From an uncultured Bacteroides sp. (GTDB lineage Bacteria; Bacteroidota; Bacteroidia; Bacteroidales; Bacteroidaceae): a stretch of 64,000 bases of DNA. The stretch spans positions 9,316 to 73,315 of the forward strand of contig NZ_CAJLKP010000020.1 in NCBI RefSeq assembly GCF_905207245.1, given 5' to 3'. Below, one piece after another: positions 50,893-58,753 of the stretch. A model generated the notes under the pieces. That model did no database searches and was not told the origin of the DNA. It saw only the letters and a list, made by a program, of their open reading frames with translations. Each line of letters opens with the position of its first letter. Positions within the stretch are counted from its first letter, which is position 1. The translations under genes were made by a program, and so were the position numbers.

Positions 50893-52062
50893 TTAATATG
50901 TCATACGAACACCGCAGAGCAGGTTAAGGTTCGTGGGACGTTCGGTATACAGCGTTTTTGTCTGCGAATCCGTATCGAAATGATGAGATACCGTAGGTTC
51001 GGCAAACAAGGCTATCCGGTCGTTAAGTTTATAACGGACGCCCAGACCGGCTGCAACAGAAAGTTGTATGGGTTCTGCACCGAAGCCGTTATCTCCTGCC
51101 CCGGCTATGCACTTCTCGACAGCACCACCCAACGTAGCATAGAAATCGACTTTGGAACTGCTTGCCAGCATTGCATTCAGTTTCACCGGAACAGCCAATG
51201 TATGTATGGTATGATCTGCATCCAGACGATTGTATTGCAAACCTGCCTCAAGGGAGAAATGTTTATTCAGACGACGTTCTGCAGACAGGTTGGCAGTGAA
51301 CGGCATTCCGAAATCACCCTTTGGTAATGATGTACCGACTCCGGCTTTGAAAGCCCAATTATGTTTTCTACCGGCAGCATCCGCACTTGCCAGTGCAGCG
51401 CCTTTCCGTTTGGAACGTACGTTGGAGTTAGTGTTGGGAGTCGTATTTGCAGGATCAGTCGTTACATGGTAATCATTTCCATTCTGCGTTGAAGCATTCT
51501 GCCCATACATGCCATTTCCGCCCTGCTGGTGATTATTGCCGTATACACGCTGTGTAATCGTAATGGAAACAGTGACAGATACGGATTCATCTTCTTCATC
51601 GTTCGAAGCAAGCACTGTAGCAGATGAAGATTGTCCCGGATATTTGTGACCGGGCTTCTGTGCCGTTGGGTTGGCATCATGAATAGAAGGGAATTTCTCC
51701 TGCACCACGTCTCCGTTCAGGCTGCCTTCCGGTGTCAGGGTAGCGACCTTTGTAAATGCTTCCTGTATTTCTTCTTTCGGAGAGAAATACCAGAATGCAG
51801 CAGAAGCAGCTCCCAGCATCAATACTACAGAAGCGGCCGCAGCCACCCGGTAGAACCGTGGAGTAAGGACGAAACTCTTTTGTTTTTGCCCGGATAAGTT
51901 GGCAGCCTGTCCGGAAGCAACAACTGCAGAAGCATCTGTCGCATCGGCTCCGGCTTTCAAAAGGTCGCTTTGCAGTTCCTCCCAAAAGCCATCCCGTACT
52001 GTCATCTCTGCACCAGCGAGGCGACTGCGGAACAAACCGGTTATTTCATTATTTCCTTTCAT
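50893..52062 (-). CDS. Membrane-anchored protein with outer-membrane beta-barrel-like C-terminus (putative anti-sigma factor)
   Basis: 389 residues. The first 75 form a soluble helical domain (RLAGAEMTVRDGFWEELQSDL), then a membrane helix (about 73-91, YRVAAAASVVLMLGAASAAFWYF). A polar linker rich in Ser, Asn, Gln and Gly follows (about 120-215), and the C-terminal 170 residues look like an eight-stranded outer membrane barrel (FKAGVGTSLPKGDFG to NLLCGVRMTY, ending in an aromatic residue). The start overlaps the sigma gene by 14 bp, the usual place of an anti-sigma factor. Confidence 0.85.
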   Translation of the reverse strand: MKGNNEITGLFRSRLAGAEMTVRDGFWEELQSDLLKAGADATDASAVVASGQAANLSGQKQKSFVLTPRFYRVAAAASVVLMLGAASAAFWYFSPKEEIQEAFTKVATLTPEGSLNGDVVQEKFPSIHDANPTAQKPGHKYPGQSSSATVLASNDEEDESVSVTVSITITQRVYGNNHQQGGNGMYGQNASTQNGNDYHVTTDPANTTPNTNSNVRSKRKGAALASADAAGRKHNWAFKAGVGTSLPKGDFGMPFTANLSAERRLNKHFSLEAGLQYNRLDADHTIHTLAVPVKLNAMLASSSKVDFYATLGGAVEKCIAGAGDNGFGAEPIQLSVAAGLGVRYKLNDRIALFAEPTVSHHFDTDSQTKTLYTERPTNLNLLCGVRMTY

Positions 52063-52600
52063 ACTCTGTATATTCTTTAATTCTTTTTGCTAACAAATTC
52101 TTGGCGCGATGCAACTGCGAGGTGGACGAATGTACCTTAATCCCAAGCATTTCCGCTATTTCCTTGTGCGATTTCTCTTCAAACACATACAAGTTGAAAA
52201 CGGTTCGGCATCCATCAGGCAATTCTGCTACAAATGCCATTAATTGCTCTTCGGAGAGGCGGTCGCCATTGTCGGCTATACTTGCTTCGTCGGGCAGGTC
52301 GGGCAATTGTTCTTCGTTTATCACCAGTTGGGTGATGCGCTTCTGCCTTCGCAGATAATCTATTGCCTGTGTCACCATTACTCTTGTCACCCACGTTGCC
52401 AGTGCACATTCGCCCCGGAAAGTGAAATGGGTGAAGATTTTGATAAACCCATCGTGCAGTACGTCATGCGCCGCATCCACATCGCCCGTATAGCGGTAAC
52501 ATACCGCGAGCATCTGCTTGGCATAAAGAGTGTACAGTTCCTTACGAGCAGAATCTTTCCCTGCCCGGCAGCCCTCTATCAGTTCTATATCATTTTCCAA
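52049..52600 (-). CDS. ECF-type RNA polymerase sigma factor
   Basis: 183 residues. Region 2 spans about 20-90 (YTLYAKQMLAVCYRYTGDVD, HDVLHDGFIKIFTHF, ATWVTRVMVTQAIDYLRRQK) and region 4 about 120-175 (FVAELPDGCRTVFNLYVFEE, KSHKEIAEMLGIKVHSSTSQ, LHRAKNLL). It directs polymerase to its own regulon, probably including this operon. The leader has a GACGC-CTCTTC-GCGTC hairpin (52621-52636). Confidence 0.95.
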   Translation of the reverse strand: MENDIELIEGCRAGKDSARKELYTLYAKQMLAVCYRYTGDVDAAHDVLHDGFIKIFTHFTFRGECALATWVTRVMVTQAIDYLRRQKRITQLVINEEQLPDLPDEASIADNGDRLSEEQLMAFVAELPDGCRTVFNLYVFEEKSHKEIAEMLGIKVHSSTSQLHRAKNLLAKRIKEYTEYERK

Positions 52601-52769
52601 TGTCAGTGCTCGTTTTTACGGACGCCTCTTCGCGTCATTTGTTAGTTAGACGCAGCTTTCCGTAGAATGCTGCAATGTTATCTCTAAAAAGAAGTTAAAG
52701 AACGGAGATTATTTATCACCTCCAGCCTTTAATCGCAGACTTTATCTTATCTATATTTCCCATAACCGT

Positions 52770-53480
52770 TTATTTAGCTCCATATCTCTGTTCAATAGCT
52801 TGGATCATCTTATCAATCTCTTGCTCCACATTTTTTTTGTATCTGGAATGGAAATACTCCATAGGCGTTCTCATAAAATTGCGTACCGTTTTATCCGAAA
52901 GATATATTTCCCACATTTCATAGCCGCCCTCCAACAACGAGTTAAACTGCTCGTCGGTGAGTGACAGATGGAAAGGGTTAACAGCCTGCCCCTTCATGTC
53001 ATAATATTCGGTTATGAGGGTCCTAAAACTTTCCAACGTCTCGTAAACCTCAATTAACGACAACAGAAATTCCTTATCTGATATCTTCTGCATCAACATC
53101 GAATTTTTCAGCAAGTCCATCGCATTCCGGCGACAAGAGAAAACACGAAAATGCCCCAAAACAAAACCAAATTGCCTTAACGAGTCTTCGGGTATCATCC
53201 GGAACTTCATATCATGTTCCATAAGGAGAGTAGAAATACGTTTATCCTTATTAAATTCCGACATAACATCTTCAAACTGATCCCGATTGCTTTTCAGTTC
53301 ATCCCTAATCAGCAGCATAGTAGATTTAATATCTTTCTGCTCTGAACAACGGGTAACCAGTTCACTGCCAACAAAGGTTATCAGCACACCGATCACCACA
53401 ATAGAAGTTTGCCGTATATACTCGCCAGGCTTCCAATTCCTGATAGTAGTTTTAACCTTATTCCAATCTATCTTTCCCAT
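52770..53480 (-). CDS. Membrane protein of unknown function
   Basis: 236 residues from MGKIDWNKVKTTIRNWKPGE. A start at 53516 would overlap the nadC terminator. One membrane helix (about 26-45, SIVVIGVLITFVGSELV) follows a basic cytoplasmic end. The rest is helical and charged (DIKSTMLLIRDELKSNRDQF) with no motif I recognise. It is reminiscent of single-helix Bacteroidetes proteins of the DUF6090 kind, but I am not sure. Confidence 0.75.
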   Translation of the reverse strand: MGKIDWNKVKTTIRNWKPGEYIRQTSIVVIGVLITFVGSELVTRCSEQKDIKSTMLLIRDELKSNRDQFEDVMSEFNKDKRISTLLMEHDMKFRMIPEDSLRQFGFVLGHFRVFSCRRNAMDLLKNSMLMQKISDKEFLLSLIEVYETLESFRTLITEYYDMKGQAVNPFHLSLTDEQFNSLLEGGYEMWEIYLSDKTVRNFMRTPMEYFHSRYKKNVEQEIDKMIQAIEQRYGAK

Positions 53481-53502
53481 ACTTTTTAAATGTACCAGAA
53501 GT

Positions 53503-53541
53503 AAAAAGCCTCCCATAAAGATTGAAACTTATGAGAGGCTT
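53503..53541 (-). terminator. Rho-independent terminator of the nadC operon
   Basis: On the minus strand AAGCCTCTCATAA (53541-53529) pairs with TTATGGGAGGCTT (53518-53506), followed by a T run. It lies 34 bp after the nadC stop codon. Confidence 0.85.
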
Positions 53542-53575
53542 CCTGCTATTTCCTAAATACGGCTTTCCGCCTTTG

Positions 53576-54424
53576 TCAACATGCTTTAAAACTCATATCC
53601 AGTCCTTTCACGGAATGGGTCAGAGCACCTACAGAAATAAAGTCCACACCACATTCGGCATAATCGCGCAGTGTATCGAACGTTATGCCGCCGGAAGACT
53701 CGGTTTCGTAACGGCCTGCTACCATATCCACAGCTTTCTTTGTCATTTCGGGCGTGAAGTTGTCGAACATGATTCGGTCTACACCGCCGAGGTCGAGTAC
53801 CTGCTGCAACTCGTCGAAGTTACGTACTTCAATCTCTATCTTGAGGTTTTTACCTTTTTCCTTGCAATATTCCTTGGCGCGATTGATAGCCTTGTCGATG
53901 CCTCCGGCAAAATCCACATGATTATCTTTCAGCAAAATCATGTCGAACAGTCCGATACGATGGTTCACACCACCGCCAATCTTTACAGCCATCTTCTCAA
54001 GAATACGCATACCTGGAGTAGTCTTACGGGTATCGAGCACACGCGTATTCGTACCTTTCAGTTTCTCGGCATATCTGTGTGTCATAGTGGCAATGCCACT
54101 CATACGCTGCATGATGTTCAGCATCAGGCGCTCCGTCTGTAACAGAGACTGCACTTTGCCTTCCACCACCATAGCCACGTCACCCGGTTTCACTTCTGCC
54201 CCGTCATTGATGAAGACTTCTACCTTCATAGTAGGGTCGAAACGACGGAACACTTCTTTGGCAACTTCGATACCGGCCAAGATGCCCGGCTCTTTTATCA
54301 AAAGTTTGGATTTCCCCATTGCCGTAGCGGGGATACACGAAAGGGTGGTATGGTCACCATCGCCTATGTCTTCCGCAAAGGCGAGGTCTATCAGCCTGTC
54401 AATCAATTCTTCTTCCTTATTCAT
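53576..54424 (-). CDS. nadC: Nicotinate-nucleotide pyrophosphorylase (quinolinate phosphoribosyltransferase)
   Basis: 282 residues. It converts quinolinate and PRPP to nicotinate mononucleotide in de novo NAD synthesis. Family segments: AEDIGDGDHTTLSC near the start, RLMLNIMQRMSGIATMTHRY, VLDTRKTTPGMR, GGGVNHRIGLFDMILLKDNH and ESSGGITFDTLRDYAECGVD. All PRPP and quinolinate contact residues seen in the family appear present. It overlaps the upstream gene by 8 bp. Confidence 0.97.
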   Translation of the reverse strand: MNKEEELIDRLIDLAFAEDIGDGDHTTLSCIPATAMGKSKLLIKEPGILAGIEVAKEVFRRFDPTMKVEVFINDGAEVKPGDVAMVVEGKVQSLLQTERLMLNIMQRMSGIATMTHRYAEKLKGTNTRVLDTRKTTPGMRILEKMAVKIGGGVNHRIGLFDMILLKDNHVDFAGGIDKAINRAKEYCKEKGKNLKIEIEVRNFDELQQVLDLGGVDRIMFDNFTPEMTKKAVDMVAGRYETESSGGITFDTLRDYAECGVDFISVGALTHSVKGLDMSFKAC

Positions 54425-54809
54425 TCGTCTTATCTATTCTTATTTGATGTATGACATATTTATTCTGTACCTTTCTAAAGAAACAATTCACCCGAAAGTT
54501 TCCGTTCTTAGTCACCAAAGTACCGATAATGAAACTCGACTCATCACGCTTTCCCTGGTGATTCACGTCAAAACTGCTGACTTTGTTAGCGTCAAAGAAA
54601 CCGGCCATAGTTTCTTCCGCCGTTTTCTTGTTAGCATTCGTCGAGCGATTTTGAATAATCAAATCCACTTTATCACCCAGATACCTGTTTAGTTCCTGAG
54701 AGTTTCCTTTCTTGAAAGCCACAATCGCCCCTGCAGGCACGTCCTGCGCAGAGAGCGAAGACATCCACACGAAGAGACAGGTCAACAGCAAAACTACTCG
54801 CTTTTTCAT
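54417..54809 (-). CDS. Secreted DUF4783-like protein
   Basis: 130 residues from MKKRVVLLLTCLFVWMSSLS, a clear signal peptide ending near LSAQ. An ATG 75 bp upstream lies beyond the promoter and is rejected. The mature part (VPAGAIVAFKKGNSQELNRY to NKYVIHQIRIDKTNE) resembles the small NTF2-like proteins named DUF4783. It is coupled to nadC by an 8-bp overlap, a pairing I recall as common in Bacteroides but without a known functional link. Confidence 0.8.
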   Translation of the reverse strand: MKKRVVLLLTCLFVWMSSLSAQDVPAGAIVAFKKGNSQELNRYLGDKVDLIIQNRSTNANKKTAEETMAGFFDANKVSSFDVNHQGKRDESSFIIGTLVTKNGNFRVNCFFRKVQNKYVIHQIRIDKTNE

Positions 54810-54831
54810 AATCACAAGTATTAATGATACG

Positions 54832-54861
54832 CAAAGGTAAGCATTTACTGTAAAATACAAT
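54832..54861 (-). promoter_or_regulatory. Promoter of the DUF4783-nadC operon
   Basis: On the minus strand TACCTTTG (54839-54832) is a good -7, with ATTG 18 bp upstream (54861-54858). The gene start is 23 bp downstream. Confidence 0.65.
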
Positions 54862-54871
54862 AAAAAAGTAC

Positions 54872-54879
54872 TAATTTTG
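54872..54879 (+). promoter_or_regulatory. -7 element of rlmH
   Basis: TAATTTTG, 24 bp before the rlmH start codon. The -33 region is poor. Confidence 0.5.
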
Positions 54880-54903
54880 TGCACGAATCATAACTAAAGC
54901 CGC

Positions 54904-55377
54904 ATGAAAACAACCCTACTCGTCGTTGGAAGAACCGTAGAACAACACTTTATCACTGCCATTAATGACTATGTGCAGCGCACCAAACGCTACCTGTCAT
55001 TCGATATGGAAGTCATCCCGGAATTGAAGAATACCAAGAGCCTCTCTATGGAAGTTCAAAAAGAAAAAGAAGGGGAATTGATATGTAAGGCATTCCAGCC
55101 GGGCGACGTTATCGTATTGCTGGACGAAGGAGGAAAAGAAATGCGCTCCATAGAGTTTGCAGACTATATGAAGCGCAAGATGAATACCGTGAACAAACGG
55201 CTTGTATTCGTTATCGGAGGACCGTATGGTTTCTCACAAAAAGTATATCAGGCGGCGCACGAGAAGATGTCCCTTTCTAAAATGACCTTTTCACATCAGA
55301 TGGTGCGGCTTATTTTCGTAGAACAATTATATCGGGCTATGAATATACTTAGCGGCGGGCCTTATCATCACGAATAG
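54904..55377 (+). CDS. rlmH: 23S rRNA pseudouridine1915 N3-methyltransferase
   Basis: 157 residues, SPOUT methyltransferase. The SAM-binding knot is FVIGGPYGFSQKVYQAAHEK with LSLSKMTFSHQMVR following, and the conserved C-terminus is LYRAMNILSGGPYHHE. It methylates pseudouridine in helix 69 of the large ribosomal subunit. It ends 4 bp from the convergent fkp gene. Confidence 0.97.
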   Translation: MKTTLLVVGRTVEQHFITAINDYVQRTKRYLSFDMEVIPELKNTKSLSMEVQKEKEGELICKAFQPGDVIVLLDEGGKEMRSIEFADYMKRKMNTVNKRLVFVIGGPYGFSQKVYQAAHEKMSLSKMTFSHQMVRLIFVEQLYRAMNILSGGPYHHE

Positions 55378-55381
55378 TATT

Positions 55382-58237
55382 TTAAGACCTCGACACCTGG
55401 AATCCAGCCCCTGAAAGCGACATTTCCACAAACCGCGCCCGCGGATTCGGCACATTCTGCATCAATATCTCCCTGATACGCAGTGCTGCCTGCGGATCTT
55501 TCGCCACCATATACAGATAACCGCCCCCACCGGCACCCGGAAGCTTATAACCCAGCGTATAATCTTTAATACGATTGATAATCGCTTCCACTGCCGGAGG
55601 ATTTGTTCCGCAGTCCAATGCTTTGTTCTGCATCCAGGTTTTGCCAATCAGTGTACCGTAAGTTTCAAAATCATTTCTCTGAATGGCTTCCGCCATATCC
55701 AACGCATGCGCTTTCATATCTCCCAATATGCCTAGATGGACAGATGAATTAAGGAACATGGAACGCACAATTTCTGCCAGAATACCTTTGGCTGTACGGG
55801 TAATACCGGTATAGTACAGTAAATGGCAATCGCGATATTCAGGGTGCGTGAAGAGATGTTCGGGCAACCAGCGTATCAGTGGATTCTGCACAAACCCCGG
55901 CTCCGTCTGTAATAGTTTGATGCCTTGCAACACACCTCCATACTGGTCTTGCCAACCACCACCTGTTGTCAATAGCTGTTCCAGAGCAAGGGTGCGGCGG
56001 CATATTTCATTCTTGTCCCACGTCAGACCACAAAAATCGCTCAAAGAGCCTAATACGGTAGAAGCCAGTATCGAACTGGTTCCCAAACCCGAACCTGCGG
56101 GAATAGCGGACAATAAAGTAATCTCTATCCCTGTGCCGAATGCCTGCAATTGCTTTTCCAAAGAAGGATAAGCCACCTCCGAAAATGCCGGGCCAAAACC
56201 TGCCAGCGTCAATGCTGCCTTCGGAATAGAGAAAGGAGAACCAATCTTGCAATAGTCCTGCAATTCTTCAAAGTTGTTCACTACCTCCATTGCTCCCATA
56301 TCGATGGAGCGCAATACAATATGGAAGTCCTTGCAAGGCTTCACATAAACCTGCAAAGGGGGCTGACCATTCAGTTCTATTGCCAAATTCACCACGTTTC
56401 CTCCGGCAAAGAGAGAATAGGGCGGAGTATCCGTCCAGCCACCGGCAGCATCTATGCGCACAGGGCTACGTCCCCATACAATCTGGTCGCCATATACATT
56501 CAGGTGCGGACGGCTTTTCCGTTCATATAAATCTGCAATCAGCCCCTCACGCAACAGACCGAAAGCCTCTCTTTCATCATTTTTAAAATCTCTTCCATTC
56601 AGCTTATCTATCTGTGCCCGAAGCATACGATTATGAATACGTTGCATCTGGGGAGCATCGGCTGGCAACACATCCGGCTTCTTCAATTCCAGATGATGAA
56701 AATCTTCTGCAACATCAGCTAAGTCCAACTGATAGAACACACTCTTCTCATAATTACGCGCCAATAACTCCCAATTATCTTTCCGGAAACTCTTTCTTTG
56801 TGCATATAAACGGCGCAAATCAGCTTGCGCTGAAATTTCATCGGCAGATAATCGCTGACTGTTCAGCCAGATTTCCCTGCCTTCTGCCAAATCCGGTTCC
56901 GAAACCATCCAACGGAGCACCTTTCCCATCTGTTCGACATCTGCTATTACCGGAAAAATCCCTGCTGCCTGCAAGTCATCTTTCCTTCCGGTTACATCGT
57001 CCGCAGTCAGTCCGCGCTCTGCCAGCCAAGTTGGAAAAGACAGCCCCAGAAACAAGGTCTTTTCATCCCGGATATCTCCTTTGAACACATCGTCAAAGCC
57101 ATACGGACGAACCGCCCAACTTTCTTTTCCAAGAGGCACAACATCTACGCAGATTCCATCAGGAAGGCTTAGTGTCCAGTTGTTTTCCGGTATCCCGGTG
57201 ATAATTTGCCGGGAACCGACAGTCCACGATGCTCCAACAAAGCTATTTTCAATCCAGAGATTATCATTCCTAGAGGAAAGGGATACACGAACTTCTGCAT
57301 TTTGCACAAATATTGCAGGATTCGGCTTCACTTTGCGATGCATAATCTGACGCTGGTCATACACTTTATTCTGCAATGTAACGGTCGAAGAAAGCAATTC
57401 ACGGCTCGTTCCGTAATGATAAAATTCGCCACCCGGCAACGGTAATATGGCGACAGAAAGTTTATTTAGTTCCTCGTCACTGATGCGCGGATGGTTTCCC
57501 AAAGATAAACCGAAGTCCGAATATAAATCATAGTACTTCAAGTCCGAATACGGAATGTTTTTGTCTGAGGCACCTTCTTCTTTTTGCGAACGTTTCATTA
57601 ACAATTCCACCGCCCGGTCACTTAGCAGCCAGATACCTATATCCATCAGGAAGAGATGGGTCTTGGAAAGATTTTCCAGTTCTTGCAATGACGGTTTCTG
57701 GAGCATAAAGTCCAACGCCTCCGGATGTTTTCTATCAGAGACAAATACGCCATGGTGGGTAGCCAGCACCGGGTCCACCCACAGTCCGTAGCATACCACA
57801 TCTGCATCCGGTATTTCCTGCAAAGGTTTCTCCGCACGTATATACACATCACCACTGGCTATCAGCGTACGTAAATTTTCCGGTGTCCGTTCCATGATTT
57901 TTTCATAGAGCGGAAGTTGAAGGGATAACAGATTCTGCCCCAGCTTCTGTCCGCGTGCCCAACGGAATACAGGTATCGGAGTCAGTATCTTGCCCGAAGG
58001 AGCATATCCCGGCAGACGACGACTTTGTCCGCCTGCATGCAGCAAAATACGTTTTTCTGTTGAATGTTCTGTCTTTTGGTTTCTATACCATTCCCGTAAA
58101 AGCCAAGTGGTTCCCCCACCCGACCCCAGTTTCATACCCACAGGATCAGATGTACAGAACCACTCTGTACGGTTTAAATTTTCCAGTTCATAGAATGCCG
58201 ACACAAGATTAGGCGGCAAGGATAATAGTTTTTGCAT
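55382..58237 (-). CDS. fkp: Bifunctional L-fucokinase / GDP-L-fucose pyrophosphorylase
   Basis: 951 residues, about the length of B. fragilis Fkp. The N-terminal half is the nucleotidyltransferase (HAGGQSRRLPGYAPSGK, about 87-103). The C-terminal half is a GHMP kinase with RIDAAGGWTDTPPYS (about 602), the ATP loop IPAGSGLGTSSILA (about 716) and PGAGGGGYLYMV near the end. It makes fucose-1-phosphate and then GDP-fucose from scavenged fucose, which is used to decorate capsule and glycoproteins. It stands alone with no clear consensus promoter in the 74-bp spacer. Confidence 0.97.
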   Translation of the reverse strand: MQKLLSLPPNLVSAFYELENLNRTEWFCTSDPVGMKLGSGGGTTWLLREWYRNQKTEHSTEKRILLHAGGQSRRLPGYAPSGKILTPIPVFRWARGQKLGQNLLSLQLPLYEKIMERTPENLRTLIASGDVYIRAEKPLQEIPDADVVCYGLWVDPVLATHHGVFVSDRKHPEALDFMLQKPSLQELENLSKTHLFLMDIGIWLLSDRAVELLMKRSQKEEGASDKNIPYSDLKYYDLYSDFGLSLGNHPRISDEELNKLSVAILPLPGGEFYHYGTSRELLSSTVTLQNKVYDQRQIMHRKVKPNPAIFVQNAEVRVSLSSRNDNLWIENSFVGASWTVGSRQIITGIPENNWTLSLPDGICVDVVPLGKESWAVRPYGFDDVFKGDIRDEKTLFLGLSFPTWLAERGLTADDVTGRKDDLQAAGIFPVIADVEQMGKVLRWMVSEPDLAEGREIWLNSQRLSADEISAQADLRRLYAQRKSFRKDNWELLARNYEKSVFYQLDLADVAEDFHHLELKKPDVLPADAPQMQRIHNRMLRAQIDKLNGRDFKNDEREAFGLLREGLIADLYERKSRPHLNVYGDQIVWGRSPVRIDAAGGWTDTPPYSLFAGGNVVNLAIELNGQPPLQVYVKPCKDFHIVLRSIDMGAMEVVNNFEELQDYCKIGSPFSIPKAALTLAGFGPAFSEVAYPSLEKQLQAFGTGIEITLLSAIPAGSGLGTSSILASTVLGSLSDFCGLTWDKNEICRRTLALEQLLTTGGGWQDQYGGVLQGIKLLQTEPGFVQNPLIRWLPEHLFTHPEYRDCHLLYYTGITRTAKGILAEIVRSMFLNSSVHLGILGDMKAHALDMAEAIQRNDFETYGTLIGKTWMQNKALDCGTNPPAVEAIINRIKDYTLGYKLPGAGGGGYLYMVAKDPQAALRIREILMQNVPNPRARFVEMSLSGAGFQVSRS

Positions 58238-58311
58238 CTCCGATTGCTATATTGCTTAATTGTTAGCTGCAAAATAAAGCAATCTTAAGCAAAATCCACA
58301 AAAACTTTCAA

Positions 58312-58716
58312 TTATTTTGATGGTGAAGAAGGAAATATCTGCACTGAGGATTCCGCATCCTCCAACATAGATATGACTTGCTGCAATATTACAGGCATTT
58401 CGTGGGTGGTATTCTTAATCGCATCTATCTGATCCTTACCTTCACTCGTTAAAGAAAAATGCATCTGACGCTTATCTACCTTGCCAACAATGCGGGCAAT
58501 CAATTTCTTTTCCTCTACAGATCGTATCAACTTGGAAGTATTGGAGTGGGTAAGCCCCAAAGCTTCCGCTATCTCTCCGGAAGCCAGACGGGGATGATCC
58601 AGAAGAGCACAGAGCAACATTCCCTCATTTAAAGAGAGGTTATATTGCAGCATAAACTGGGTTTCAAACTCGGCTATTGCCCGATAGATATCACGTATCT
58701 TACACAAGTCTTTCAT
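58312..58716 (-). CDS. MarR-family transcriptional regulator
   Basis: 134 residues. A winged-helix domain with LNEGMLLCALLDHPRLASGE, the recognition region LGLTHSNTSKLIRSVEEKKL and the wing RIVGKVDKRQMHFSLTSEG. A short C-terminal helix follows. It starts 37 bp after the oxidoreductase gene on the same strand and probably controls that gene, perhaps in response to sulfur or redox stress. Confidence 0.92.
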   Translation of the reverse strand: MKDLCKIRDIYRAIAEFETQFMLQYNLSLNEGMLLCALLDHPRLASGEIAEALGLTHSNTSKLIRSVEEKKLIARIVGKVDKRQMHFSLTSEGKDQIDAIKNTTHEMPVILQQVISMLEDAESSVQIFPSSPSK

Positions 58717-58753
58717 ATCATTCTATTTCTTATTCACCTAATAAAACAAATAA

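Noticed and set aside
52588..52645. Short ORF MTRRGVRKNEH before the ECF sigma gene
   Set aside because: It is 11 codons with no sign of selection; the GACGC/GCGTC hairpin explains the sequence better as a leader structure.
53481..53516. Longer start of the membrane protein at 52770
   Set aside because: The added codons overlap the stem of the nadC terminator, and the conserved-looking start is MGKIDW.
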